A DNA stretch of 64,000 nucleotides. It comes from CAWAMR01 sp963783095. GTDB lineage: Bacteria > Planctomycetota > Planctomycetia > Gemmatales > Gemmataceae. The stretch covers positions 372,001 through 436,000 of the forward strand of contig CAWAMR010000008.1 in assembly GCA_963783095.1 (NCBI GenBank). The letters are read 5' to 3'. The position numbers and the translations under genes are program-made. Below are positions 19,598 to 30,400 of the stretch, piece after piece (within the stretch, counting starts at the first letter, position 1; each line of letters opens with the position of its first letter). The notes under the pieces were generated by a model. The model did not search any database and had not been told where the DNA came from. It saw nothing but the letters and a program-made list of their open reading frames with translations.

Positions 19598-21194
19598 TTA
19601 TTTGGCATAGTCCACCGACCGCGTTTCTCGAATCACCGTTACTTTGATTTCACCCGGATAATCGAGTTGCTGCTCGATCGCCTTGGCGATGTCCCGGCAC
19701 ACCTTGATCGCATCGGCATCGGTTGTTTGCGAAGCACTGGCAATCACCCGGAGTTCCCGCCCCGCCTGTATTGCAAAAGCCTGCTCGACGCCGGGGAAAC
19801 CGCAAGCTACTGCTTCCAATTCTTCGAGGCGTTTGACGTACTTCTCAAGAGTCTCTCGGCGTGCTCCAGGTCGAGAGGCACTGATAGCATCAGCAGTTGC
19901 TACGAGGACAGTATAGATATGATCGAGGGTGACATCATCGTGATGTCCCGCGATGGCGTGCAGGACTTCCTTGCTCGTTTCGCCGTAGCGTCTTGCCAGT
20001 TCCGCGCCGATCTTCGGATGGCCGCCTTCCATTTCGTGATCTGCCGCTTTGCCAATATCGTGCAACAGTGCACAACGACGCGCCAGACGAGCATCCAGGC
20101 CGATTTCCGACGCCATCATTCCGCACAGATGCGCCACTTCCAAACTGTGTTGCAACACATTTTGACTGTAACTGGTGCGGAATTTGAGCCGGCCGAGGAG
20201 TTGAACTAACTTATCGTGCAAGGTTCCGATGTCGGCATCCTGCACGGCCAGGCGGCCCACTTCGAGAATATGTTTCTCCATCTCCAGTTGCGTTTCGACC
20301 ACGACTTCTTCGATACGGGTTGGGTGAATGCGGCCATCCTGTATCAATTTCGTCAAGGCCAGCCTGGCCGTCTCCCGGCGAACATTGTCGAAGGCACTGA
20401 CAATGACAACGCCCGGAGTATCATCGACGATCACGTCCACGCCGGTGCATTTTTCAAAGGTGCGAATGTTTCGACCTTCCCGACCGATGATCCGTCCTTT
20501 CATATCGTCGCTGGGAATATCGACGGTGCTTACGGTCGTATCCGCTGTGTGGCGGGCACCATAGCGCTGAATGGCAGTGGCCAGTATTTCTCGGCCTTTC
20601 TGTTCGCTTTCGGAGCGCAGGCGATCTTCAAAACGCTGAATACGTTTGGCGATCTCATCGGTCAACTCTCGTTCGAGACGTTCCATGAGCAACTTCTCAG
20701 CATGATCGCGAGACATACCGCAAATCTCATGCAGCCTGGCGGTCTCCTGTGCGATCAGGGCCTCCAGTTCCTTGGTGCGCTTCTCCAATAGCTCTTTTCT
20801 TCGGTGATCTTCTTCTGATTGTGATCGAGCAGACGTTCTTTTTTGGTCAGTCCCGATTGTTTTTGTTCCGCAGCATCCTCGCGCTTTTCCAGTCGACGCT
20901 CGTGCTCCCGCAACTCGATGCGGGCCTGTTCCATTTCTCGATTCAGTTCTTCACGCCGCCGATACGATTCGTCCTTGGCGCAACTCCGCATCCTTGAGAG
21001 TTCGTTCTGCATCTTTTTCGGCTTGCTCGATGGTGGTGCGGCGGCAGCGCGACCGCTTGAACTTCCAGTTCCCGAAATCGTTCTTCATCTACGGGCGAAC
21101 GGGTTTGCGTCAAGGCGCGGGCGATCGCATAGCCCAGCCCGGCTCCCACGAGGAGAACCGAAGCCAGAATCGCGATGCCCTCGAGTTCGAACAT
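19598..21194 (-). CDS. rny: Ribonuclease Y, frame broken twice
   Basis: The start at 21194 (MFELEGIAILASVLLVGAGLG) is fixed by GGAAGGAG 8 nt upstream. An N-terminal membrane helix is followed by a long coiled coil (EELNREMEQARIELREHERRL), a KH domain (DMKGRIIGREGRNIRTFE) and an HD domain (RRCALLHDIGKAADHEMEGGH), ending SVDYAK. This is the standard order of RNase Y, the membrane-bound endoribonuclease that initiates mRNA decay. Frame changes occur near 20770 and 21000, both inside the coiled coil, while KH and HD domains are intact. Because this gene is normally maintained, the breaks argue for sequence errors in this assembly. Confidence 0.93.
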
Positions 21195-21852
21195 CAGGGC
21201 CACTCCTTCCAGCGGCCCGTGCGATTTCTCGTGGACTCATTCGGTCGGTGATTGCGGAATCCCTCGGCGTCAATCCAAGTCTGAAGCGCAAGCGAAGTCG
21301 AGGCCTCCTTCTCGCTTACATTTCCGACCCGGATCAATCTCCGATCAATTTGTCCCTCCACGAACGTCCCCATCGAGAACGATCGGGCGGTGGGTCGTGG
21401 AATGGTGGAATACCATCGAACGGAGCAGCCCATCCAAGGATGAGTTGTTCCGAAACCTGTGGTCGCGACATGGAGTAATCAAACCAACCAACCATTCCTC
21501 CAACGATCCGGCAAAGGGTGATTTTGGAGAGTAATGGTTCTCTATCGCAAACAACAACTGCACGAATAACCCAATTCAAAAGAATGAGCCAAACGCACAG
21601 CCATCCCGAAAATTCGGATGTTCCAGTCGGCACGGGTGCCCTTTCATCCAATCGTTATCCGGTGAACCGCAAGGTCAGACCGAGTCAGAACTTTTGAGAA
21701 TCGACGGACCGAATCACAGTCATTCGTCGAGGCTAATCTCCAGACTCCGAGCAATGAGATCGTCGACCTCACCGCCCGTCCCCAAGTAACTAGACATGGG
21801 GCATATTATCATTATGGAGAATTTGCCTCACAACGGTCAATGAAAAACACGA
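21195..21852. other. Gene-poor stretch upstream of rny
   Basis: This 658-bp stretch holds the rny ribosome-binding site and presumably its promoter. The longest open frame (21334-21651, minus) has a hydrophobic start but no ribosome-binding site or family resemblance. I see no supportable gene. Confidence 0.4.
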
Positions 21853-22463
21853 CTAAGTTCTCGATCCGAAATAGACCGATGCCAGAAAGGTCACAATCCA
21901 TTGCCACACAACCATGTCGATCTCTTGGCTGACGTTCCATTTGATAAATGCTTGAATCACCACTTCTGCAAGCATCGAAAGCATCGAGAGCATCGACAGC
22001 CAGGCTTGAAGAGACAGGAATGACCAGTGATTCCGGAAAGGCATGTACTTGAACAAATAGCCTAACATCAAGCCACCGACCAGCGCGCCAACAAGGTCGG
22101 CCAAAGTATGAGTTGCTCTGGAGATGGCTTGAGTCTTTGATACAAACGGTCACTATGGTGAAGGTTCAGGTACACTACCACAGCAACCGTCCCGGCGACG
22201 ATGAGGAGCCTGAGCGTGCCGCCCGGAAGATAAAGAGGAGAAGGATCGGGGTCGTTTGCATCCGCAATCGACTTGCCATGCGAAAAGAAGAACAAGATCA
22301 CCAGCGGAAGCAAGCAGTAAAGATTGAGGGGGATGGTGACGTTGGCCGAATCCGGAAGCAGCAGCAAGAGCCAGCCCATTGCCATAATCATCAATGCAAG
22401 AATTCCACGGACGCTGCCTGGAGGCAAGCCAAGAGGCGGTCGAGGGAGTTCATTTTCGGCCAT
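21853..22463 (-). CDS. Multi-pass membrane protein of unknown function, frame broken once
   Basis: It begins MAENELPRPPLGLPPGSVRGILALM. Hydrophobic segments include ILALMIMAMGWLLLLL, CLLPLVILFFF, LRLLIVAGTVAVVVYL and, after a frame shift near 22090, ADLVGALVGGLMLGYLF and WQWIVTFLASVYF, giving five to six predicted helices. The join LILWPTLADLVGALVGG reads naturally across the break. It diverges from rplM with about 140 bp between starts. Function unknown. Confidence 0.68.
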
Positions 22464-22601
22464 TTTGTGTTCTCCGGAACAGCATTTTGAGGAGAGAAAA
22501 AATCAACAAAGGACAAAGACTCGGACTGTCCACTTGACGATTCCTATTACCTTTTTATGATTACATCTTTGAAATCCGATGGAATCAGGAAATTGTCTGC
22601 C

Positions 22602-23033
22602 ATGTCCACATTCATGGCCAACGCCGCAACGATCGCTCCGAAATGGTATGTTATCGACGCCACGGATCTCGTTGTCGGCAGGCTTTCTGTCCAAATTGCG
22701 ACCCTCCTCCGCGGTAAACACAAGCCGGAATTTACCCCGCATTGTGACACCGGGGACTTCGTCGTTGTCGTGAATTCCGAAAAGGTGAAATTCACGGGCA
22801 GGAAATGGGAACTTAAATCCTACCAAACGTACAGTCATTATGCAGGTGGTCAAAAGATCATACCAGCCCAAGAGATGCGGCAGCGCAAGCCAACTGAAAT
22901 TCTTTATCAGGCCGTGAAACGGATGTTGCCGCGCAGCCGGCTTGGGCGTGCCCAACTCTCGAAGCTAAAACTCTGTGTCGGCCCGACGCACCCTCACCAG
23001 GCACAATGCCCCCAAGAATTCAAAGTTCAATGA
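22602..23033 (+). CDS. rplM: 50S ribosomal protein L13
   Basis: The product from MSTFMANAATIAPKWYVIDATDLVVGRLSVQIATLLRGK carries the L13 signature (W..DA...LGRLA..A..LRGK) and ends LPRSRLGRAQLSKLKLCVGPTHPHQAQ. I prefer ATG 22602 (AGGAA about 10 nt upstream) over 22557, because L13 has only a short leader before 'KWYVIDA'. Binds 23S rRNA early in large-subunit assembly. It forms the usual rplM-rpsI pair, with a 33-bp gap. The frame is intact. Confidence 0.96.
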   Translation: MSTFMANAATIAPKWYVIDATDLVVGRLSVQIATLLRGKHKPEFTPHCDTGDFVVVVNSEKVKFTGRKWELKSYQTYSHYAGGQKIIPAQEMRQRKPTEILYQAVKRMLPRSRLGRAQLSKLKLCVGPTHPHQAQCPQEFKVQ

Positions 23034-23066
23034 GTCTGACCCCGGCGGTAGAAGGATTTCATAACC

Positions 23067-23522
23067 ATGAACAAGACGACAGTTGGCGGCAAGACGTTTT
23101 ACCTGGGCACCGGTCGCCGCAAGACTTCCGTGGCGCGTGTGCGGATTTGCGAAGGCACGGGCAAGTTCGTTGTCAATCATCGCTCCGTCGAGGAGTTCTT
23201 CACGGAAGAGAAAGATCGCGGTGCCGTGACCGCGCCACTGAATTTGCTCGATATGCGCACTCGAATCGACGTTCGCGTGAATGTTCACGGGGGTGGGATC
23301 ACCGGCCAGGCAGGCGGCATCTTGCAAGGATTGGCACGGGCACTCAAGGTCATGTTCAGTCCACCCCCCGGTTCCGAAACTGCAGAAGGCGAGACGGTCG
23401 AGAGTGGAATCATCAAGAAATTGCGCGATTCAGGCTATTTGACTCGCGATAGCCGAATGAAGGAACGGAAGAAATACGGCCAGAAGGGTGCTCGAAAGAG
23501 CTTTCAATTCTCCAAGCGCTAA
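23067..23522 (+). CDS. rpsI: 30S ribosomal protein S9
   Basis: 151 residues. The N-terminus GTGRRKTSVARVRICEGTG and the C-terminus LTRDSRMKERKKYGQKGARKSFQFSKR are diagnostic; the basic KR tail reaches the P-site tRNA anticodon. An internal GGGITGQAGGILQGLARAL is also typical. Follows rplM with a 33-bp gap as in most bacteria. Intact. Confidence 0.97.
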   Translation: MNKTTVGGKTFYLGTGRRKTSVARVRICEGTGKFVVNHRSVEEFFTEEKDRGAVTAPLNLLDMRTRIDVRVNVHGGGITGQAGGILQGLARALKVMFSPPPGSETAEGETVESGIIKKLRDSGYLTRDSRMKERKKYGQKGARKSFQFSKR

Positions 23523-23583
23523 TCCTTGCAACATTGTGCGGAGCCTATCCCAAAAGGACAGGCCCTCGTTTCCGGTGCTTCGT

Positions 23584-24801
23584 TCACCGAATCAATCGAG
23601 CGTCACCCCAGTCAACGTGATCGTTGACATTCCCGCCCGTCCCCATTTCCACAACAAGAACCAACGACTTGGCCTTTTCCACACTGACGACGACATGAAC
23701 CGATCGGTTTGACCCCGTGAGCGTTCGCAGAGCATCCGGCGTGACATCCTTGCCGTCGACGTGAATTTGGATCTGCACACTTCCATGCTTGCCGAGCCGG
23801 GTATCGAGTCCCACCACTGCTTCAAAGCGTTTGTATTGTGAATCCAGGGCATATCGAATCGTCGAGGGCGCATGCAAAGCGATACCCTTGTCAGCGGTTG
23901 TATCGCCCTGAGCGTGGTGCAATTGAAAGGGTCGGCCATCCAGCGTCTGATCGGATCCCCACCCAAGTTTTTCGCCCAGGTAGGAATGATATTCATATTG
24001 GGCCGGCTTCATATCGGAGAGATAAATCGCTTTCCCCTGATACACATCCAGAGCAACGACTTCCTCCAACGGGAAAACGATAGACCTCTTCAGCAGCGTT
24101 TCGCAGAGAAGTTGGTTTTCCTTTAGCTCAGCTGCAGCAATCTTGATCCTGCTGCCATTTCGCAAGACCAGGTTTCCAAATGCAGTTGCAGGGATACGAC
24201 TGCGAGTCAATTCGGTATTGAACGCAACGGCATGTACGCGTGCTAATGGAACCAGCACGGTTTTCCCCCCCTTGTCCATTCGGAGTTCCTTTTTCTCTCG
24301 ATCCAGCCCGGCGAGAACCCCTTGAATGGTGTCGCCGTTGGTTAGAAGAACGTAATCCATCTTGCGCCTATCTTTGAGCCAGGGATATTTCAATAACATC
24401 TCTCGGCGATCGAACGACTGGAGCCAGAGGATTCCCAGAGAGGTGCGTGGCAATTTGATCGTTTGATCGGCTTGCATCGCCTGGCGATCCGCAGAGACTT
24501 CAACGTGAAAAAGAAGTTCATTCGCTGTACATAGAAGGCATTCTCCACCCATGCGATCCCCGTTGGTCAACCAGATTTGGGGCCCTTGAGAGAACCGGGG
24601 TACTGGTACGGCAATCCGCCGAATCGAAACTAATTCATCGGTTTTGACGCCGTCCCCATCAGCGACGGTTGCATTCCATTTCTTATCCAGTTGCCTGAGT
24701 TGGGCCAAATGTTGAGATTGACTGGCAGTAGTAATCTCCCATTGCAGCGCTGACGGCTTCATGGGATCTGCAAACAAACTACTCAATACAAGCATCCACA
24801 T
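23584..24801 (-). CDS. NPCBM/NEW2-domain protein
   Basis: The start at 24801 (MWMLVLSSLFADPMKPS) is chosen because AAGGAA lies 8 nt upstream; the frame extends to 24891 without a better start. The short hydrophobic leader suggests export. The N-terminal half contains two LSM-like beta repeats (ITNGDRMGGECLLC, LTNGDTIQGVLAGLDREKKELRMD, LRNGSRIKIAA). The C-terminal ~140 residues form a NPCBM domain (SYLGEKLGWGSDQTLDGRPFQL, KGIALHAPSTIRYAL, FEAVVGLDTRLGKHGSVQIQIHVDG), a carbohydrate-binding beta-sandwich. Convergent with rpsI. Intact frame. Likely binds polysaccharide or cell-surface glycans. Confidence 0.8.
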   Translation of the reverse strand: MWMLVLSSLFADPMKPSALQWEITTASQSQHLAQLRQLDKKWNATVADGDGVKTDELVSIRRIAVPVPRFSQGPQIWLTNGDRMGGECLLCTANELLFHVEVSADRQAMQADQTIKLPRTSLGILWLQSFDRREMLLKYPWLKDRRKMDYVLLTNGDTIQGVLAGLDREKKELRMDKGGKTVLVPLARVHAVAFNTELTRSRIPATAFGNLVLRNGSRIKIAAAELKENQLLCETLLKRSIVFPLEEVVALDVYQGKAIYLSDMKPAQYEYHSYLGEKLGWGSDQTLDGRPFQLHHAQGDTTADKGIALHAPSTIRYALDSQYKRFEAVVGLDTRLGKHGSVQIQIHVDGKDVTPDALRTLTGSNRSVHVVVSVEKAKSLVLVVEMGTGGNVNDHVDWGDARLIR

Positions 24802-25022
24802 GGAATCATTTCCTTGCAGGAAGACAGCAGATGAATCTTCTTGTTGTATGCACGACAAAGCAAAATGGGATATGCAAACCAACCACCCCACATGTTCGAG
24901 AATTCATCTTATGATAGTAAATTAAATTTGCATGTTGCCGACGTCGTAACGATATATAGGATGTCGCCAATGGCTCGCTCTTCATATGAAACTGATGACA
25001 CATCACACCAGGAGAAACATGA

Positions 25023-25385
25023 ATGGTTAAAAGAGCAGATGAAGCCTCCGCGGACGGCAAGACTGAGTCGGTTGCACAAATGGTCCGGGACGCTCTCGAT
25101 AAAAAAGGGTGGACCGCGAAGCCCGATGTCTATCGGGAGTATATCATGAATACCTTCGGAAAGGATGTTCCGAAGAACCAAATCTCGCAATACAAAAGTG
25201 CCGAGAAGCGGAAAAAAGGGATGAATAAAAAGCGCGGCAAGCCTGCCGCAACGTCGAGCGCTGAATCGAACCACGATAATCTGGATGTTATATTGGAGTT
25301 TATCGGCGACTTGCACAATTGGGAAAAGAGGCTTGGTGGAGCGAAAATCAAGGAAATTGTAATGGTTCTTTACAAGAAGGCATGA
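25023..25385 (+). CDS. Small basic protein, possible nucleic-acid binder
   Basis: 120 residues. VAQMVRDALDKKGWTAKPDVYREYIMNTFGKDVPKNQISQYKS looks like a winged or helical DNA-binding fold, followed by a Lys/Arg-rich linker (KRKKGMNKKRGKPA) resembling an AT-hook, then a C-terminal helix (IGDLHNWEKRLGGAKIKEIVMVL). Planctomycetes often have several copies of 'VRDAL...KP..VxEyIk..fg..v....Is.yKS' proteins; function is not established. Ribosome-binding site AGGAGAAAC precedes ATG. Divergent from the NPCBM gene. Confidence 0.65.
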   Translation: MVKRADEASADGKTESVAQMVRDALDKKGWTAKPDVYREYIMNTFGKDVPKNQISQYKSAEKRKKGMNKKRGKPAATSSAESNHDNLDVILEFIGDLHNWEKRLGGAKIKEIVMVLYKKA

Positions 25386-25520
25386 ATTTGCGAAGCGATT
25401 ACGCCTCTGCCATGAAGCGACTCGAAATCCAAAACAAACGCAACGATCGGACCCGATGAGGCTGGTGTTCCGATCGTGCTCTCTGCACGGACCTGATTTG
25501 CGCAACCATCTTCTTGACCA

Positions 25521-26632
25521 TCACTTCTGCAAAATCGGCAGATAATTGTTGGGGATTTGCAAGATGATGCACGCCATTGCCGTGGCATAATGGCTACAGA
25601 TCGTTGGATCGTTCCAACTGCCCGTGATACGGTTTCGACGTTCGAGAAGATCATCCCTCACAACCGGGAACCATTCGGCCCAATAACGCACCCGGCAGTC
25701 CACATCGCTTGCGCTGCGTAATACTGCCCATAGTAGTAATGGTATTCGATTTCCCGACGTGCCAGAAACGAGTTGGGTTTATATTTGAGCAGGTAGTTGA
25801 GTCCTCGTTCAATCTCCTTGCCCTGGTAAATCCCGGCGGAATACAGAGCCACCACCCCGGCTGCGGAGCGCGGAAATGCCGCAACGGCTTGCGGTTGATG
25901 GCTGAAGTACGTGAAACCGCCCTCGGGCGTCTGACACGAGCGAACATACTTCACGCACTTATCGACGACATCTTTGCGAACGGGAAATCCGGCATTGCGA
26001 GCTGCGCAGCGCCATGATCTGGCAAATCGTCACCGATACATCCGCTTGATCGGGCTTGGGATCGTAGCGCCAGCCACCTTCGCCGTTCTGCGTTGTTTCG
26101 ATCAATCGAACGGCCCGTTCGATCGTTCCGCGCAGGCGCTTTTGGAGGTTCTGATCCGGCACCATGCCATAGACTTCGGCGAGAAACAGTGTTCCAAACC
26201 CGTGACTATACATGGCACCCTGGCGATTCAGAAGCGGATTAGGACTGTTGTTCAATAGACCGGCAGGGCTTTTGTGTTCCTTACTCAGCACAAAACGCAG
26301 GGCGCGAAGACCGAGGAGCCGTAGGCTCCTCGTCCCGGCTGATGACCGCCGGCCATTAACGCCAGCGCTGCGAGACTGGTGATGGCGATGTTGCCGTGAT
26401 ATTGGCGTTCGCCAAACGACGAATCGCCATGTTGTTCTTTGGCAAGATAGGCGAGACCTTGATTGATCGCCCGCTGCGTTTCCGGTGTGATCCAGCTGCG
26501 GAACTCATTGGCATCGGGAATGCCGTCGGTCAAAGGATTGGCCAGACTCTCGAAGCCGAAAGTGGTGCCAATTCCTGCCATCAATGAACGAGCGAGGAAT
26601 CGACGCCGATTCGACAAACCAGATGAACTCAT
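25521..26632 (-). CDS. Tat-exported prenyltransferase-repeat protein, frame broken three times
   Basis: The N-terminus NRRRFLARSLMAGIGTTFGF has the twin-arginine pattern, so folded export via Tat is predicted. Repeats follow (INQGLAYLAKEQHGDSSFG, GNIAITSLAALALMAGGH, YSHGFGTLFLAEVYGM, AVRLIETTQNGEGGWRYDP, YVRSCQTPEGGFTYFSHQP, SAAGVVALYSAGIYQG, YYGQYYAAQAMW), the alpha-toroid of prenyltransferase/squalene-oxidase-like proteins. The end reads NDPTICSHYATAMACIILQIPNNYLPILQK. Frame breaks near 26290, 25955 and 25680. The usual catalytic cyclase motif is not seen. It is the last gene of a minus-strand operon with 26705 and 27406. A sister protein lies at 7587. Confidence 0.74.
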
Positions 26633-26704
26633 TGGGGTCGCCTTGGATGGTGAAATTCGGTTCCCGCTTACGGCTCTAATCCCACCCGCTCTTGTGGAGC
26701 GGGC

Positions 26705-27409
26705 TTATTCGTTGTTCTTGCGATTGCGTTCCGCGATCGAAGAGTAATATTGTTTTAATAACTCGCTGTAGCGTGGAATGAACTGCTCGCGATAATACAA
26801 ATCCATTTCCTGTCGCATCTTTTCGGGCAAATGGCCCCAGACATCTTTGTAAGAGTCAGTCCGAGGCTGCATTCCTTTCCGATCGAGTTTCTTCGGCGGC
26901 GAAAAGTTCGGCTCGAAAGCCGATTTGCCCAGGGGCTGCTTTCCTGATTTGGGTTGTGGCATGGGCGTGTTATTGGCCGTCTGTTGTGAAGAATCAGCTC
27001 GTGGTTTGCGCTGAGCCCGGTTCCTTCGGGAACTGCCGCCGCTGGGCATCGGCTTCGAGTCGTTCCCCATTCCGCCCTTGGACTTGGGCTGATTGTTCTC
27101 ACCCATTCCGCCCATGGGTGGTGGATTGGACGAATCGCTCGGAGGCGGCGGATCCTGAGCTTTCTTGATTAACGAATCGATATCCTTGACGATCTCATCC
27201 TGAATCGTTCTGGTATCCTTGCCCGGGTCTTTGTCTGCCAGCCTTTTGCCGGCTTCCTGGGCATTGCGGGCGATACGTTCCGCCGTCTTCACCGGATCCT
27301 CAGCAGGCTTCACTTCGTCCTTCTTTGGCTCCGGTTTCGGATCGTCCATTGCCGCGCACAGCGGCACCATGCCAAAGAAAAAAAACAGCGATAGGAAACT
27401 GTGTTTCAT
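26705..27409 (-). CDS. Secreted Pro/Gly/Lys-rich protein of unknown function
   Basis: A signal peptide (SFLSLFFFFGMVPLCAA) precedes a hydrophilic chain with coiled segments (VKTAERIARNAQEAGKRLADK) and a low-complexity centre rich in Pro, Gly and Met. The C-terminus is conserved-looking: DVWGHLPEKMRQEMDLYYREQFIPRYSELLKQYYSSIAE. Its ATG overlaps the stop of the upstream DUF4175-like gene (ATGA), showing translational coupling. This C-terminal pattern (HLPxKxRxEMxxYxxExFxPxYxxLxxxYY) occurs in planctomycete operons with large membrane coiled-coil proteins. Probably a periplasmic partner. Intact frame. Confidence 0.7.
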   Translation of the reverse strand: MKHSFLSLFFFFGMVPLCAAMDDPKPEPKKDEVKPAEDPVKTAERIARNAQEAGKRLADKDPGKDTRTIQDEIVKDIDSLIKKAQDPPPPSDSSNPPPMGGMGENNQPKSKGGMGNDSKPMPSGGSSRRNRAQRKPRADSSQQTANNTPMPQPKSGKQPLGKSAFEPNFSPPKKLDRKGMQPRTDSYKDVWGHLPEKMRQEMDLYYREQFIPRYSELLKQYYSSIAERNRKNNE

Positions 27410-30400
27410 GGGGTATCTTCCGGTGGAGACGAAGGGGTCAACTCTTTTATCAATTTGGCAACGTCCTCTTGCGCTCTTGAAGGGCTTTCAAATCGGCGGC
27501 TTCATCTTCGCTCAATTTCATACCATCAGGATGAGCCTTATCGAAGGCCGCAGTCCGCTCCGCCACATCAACCTGTAAGGCCCGCAACGCTTTCAATTGA
27601 GCCAGAGGCGGCAGATCATCGCCTTCGGCCATTTTACTGCCCATTGGCATCGGCTTTTGTTCTCCCGGTTTTCGCGCTTCCAGCATTTCTTTGTCCGGTT
27701 TCAACGCTTCCAATAATTGGTCCAGTCGTTTTAGTGCCAAGTGTTGATTGCCCTGAATTCCCCCGAAGGCTTTTTTCTCGATTTCCTCGTCGAAAGCAAC
27801 GGTACCATCCACCTGATCGAGCACATCTTCCTTGCGTTGTTTGAGTCGTTGCGTTACCTGCCTCATCGCATCGATGGAGTGTTTCAACATTCGCTCGAAT
27901 ACCGGGATACTTGAAATCGCTTTTCAACAAGTCCTTCCAATTCTTTGGATAGCCCCTCTTGCTGGTCGATCAGATTGTTCAAATTCGTTCGCAGAACAGC
28001 GCCCGTCTTCTCGTTGGCCCAGCCGGTCGCTTTCTTGACCGATTCGTGCAATCGTTTCGATTCGGTCAATGCGGTCTGTTGCCTGTCGCGGATCGCCCGG
28101 ATCAACTCGGCCATCTTGATCAGTTTCTCACGCAGTAATTCAGTGTCTTCTTGCCGGCGCATTTCATCCAATTTGTCCTGTGCATCATCCAAATGTTCGA
28201 GGGCTTCATCTTGCCCACGATCCGGAGGCTCCCCTTGTTCCAATTGCTGCTTGGCTCCGTCCATTTGCCGCGAGCCCGACGTAAGTCTTGCGACGGCGCA
28301 TCGGCCTGGAGGCGGGAGAGCTTCTGGGCGAACTCTTCTGTTTCGCGACGCAGTTCCTCTTGTTCTCGGACCAGTTTTTGAAGTTCGTCGCGTCTTTTTT
28401 CCGGATCTGAAATCTTCTTGGTTGCGTCGATTTTTTTCTGAAGAGTTTCTTGCTTCTCAATCAGTTTTTCCAACTTCTGACCGGCTTCTTCTCTCTTCTT
28501 GCTCAGCAGATCCTCCGTTGCAGTTGGCGGTTTTTCCTCCAGTGAATCGATCAGTTTCTGGATGTTGGCCATTCCCATCTGCTGAGTTTGGATGGCATTC
28601 TCCAGGCGATTTTGACGAACCTTCTCGCCGACACTTTGCAGTTGGTCTTTCAATGTCCGGCTATTACCGTCTTCGGATGCTTTGTTGAGGGCTTCTATTT
28701 CTGCCTTCAAAGCATCGCGGTTCTGGCGAATATCATCTGCCTCTTCTTGCATATCATTTGCTTGCTGCTGGAGCGATTTTTGCTCATCGGAGCCTGCGGG
28801 TTGCTCCTTGGCTTCGTCAGCGAGTTTTTTGGCCTGAGCTTCCTTCTTCTGGAGCAAATCTTCCTTTTCCTTGAGCGCCAATTTTTTCTCGGTGTTGAGC
28901 CGATCCATTTTCTCCAACAGCTGCCTGGTCCGATCGCCGATCCGATCCGGTCGAATGGCAGCGCGATCGAGTTCGGCTTGCTGTTCGGGAGTCAGTTGAT
29001 CGCGTTTTGTCCCCGACATTCCGGGTTTCTGCTGATCTTTCAACTGCTGAATCTGTTCGAGTAACCGGCCCATTTCGCCGAGGATCGATCGTGCCTCTCC
29101 CCGTACCTCACCTGCACCACTCCACGGCTCCAGTCTTTCGAGGAGACTCTTCAAAGTTTCTTCCACTTCCTTTTGTCCTCTTTCTGCCTTGACCAGCGGA
29201 GATTTTTCCTTGGCAGGATTTTTGCACCTCGGCGAGTGCCTGCTCGATGGGATCGAATTCTTCTGTCGTCAACCGATTCAACTCGCCGAGGACTGTGTCG
29301 ATTCGATCGGTCGAGCGCGATTTGGGAAGTTGATTATCCTTGACCGTTTGTTTGAGCCGGGCGGCATCGGCCAGCAGGCCATCTTCGGGAGATTGGATTC
29401 TGGCCCGAATCTGTTGTTGCAATTGCTCCGCCTGCAAGATTTTCTCGTGATCTTCGGGCCGTAAAGTTCCTGACCGCTCTTGCTGTTTGATCGCCTCCTG
29501 TACTTTGGAACGGGCTTCGCGTTCGAGTTCGTGCATGTGCAGAAGCTCACCGCGCAAATTCGCCAGGGCTTGCTGAACCACCGCTTCGAGTTGCGATCGA
29601 CCGACAATCTGCAATTCAATTTCATGGCTTCGGCCAGGCTGCTTGATCGGATTGACTGCATCGAAATCAGTTGCCGCCACGCGAAGAATCAAGACATCGC
29701 CTTCTTTCAAAGGCGCGCCATTCTCATGGGTAAAGCGCTGAATGCCGATGCGTTGATTGACATCGAATGTGGTAAATTTACCGATGTCGGCAGCGGGAAG
29801 CGGCATGGTTCCGCGCATGAACCCCGCCAGATGCGGAAGAACCTTTCCCAACAATGCGGCATCGAACAACGGTTCCCGGCGAATCTTGCCCATTTGCGAA
29901 ATTCGATACTCGATGAACACATCCTTCAATCCAAAGATTTTGTCCGTCGCATTCGCCTGAAGAGTGATCTCCGCCGTGGGGAGCACGACCAGGGGATCCC
30001 GGCCCGCCGCCGGACGAATAAGAGTGACTTGCGGAGCAGGATCGGGATGAATGCGAAAGTCAAAAAGCCGTGTGCCGCCCAAACCGGTTTCATCTTCAAA
30101 TCTCAGCAGGTATGGCCCCGGCAGTCTGGGGATAAAGGTACACTCGATGAGCTTTCCATCTCCGCTGATTTGCAAGGGAATGGATGCCCAAACATCTCGA
30201 CTCAACCGATAAGAAGCTGCGACACCAAGGGACTGCGAACCGCCCAACGGGGCGAGCATCGAAGCAGTAGTCAGCCGGGTATGATCGGGCAGATACATGA
30301 TCCATGACTTGACGATGGGCCGGTCGATGGCTGCACGCAACGTCAAGATCGTCCCTGCGGGGGCTTCGACAACGCTGGTAGCATCCGGTAATTCAATCGG

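Noticed and set aside
21334..21651. Small membrane protein gene upstream of rny
   Set aside because: No ribosome-binding site, no family resemblance, and overlapping frames look equally plausible.
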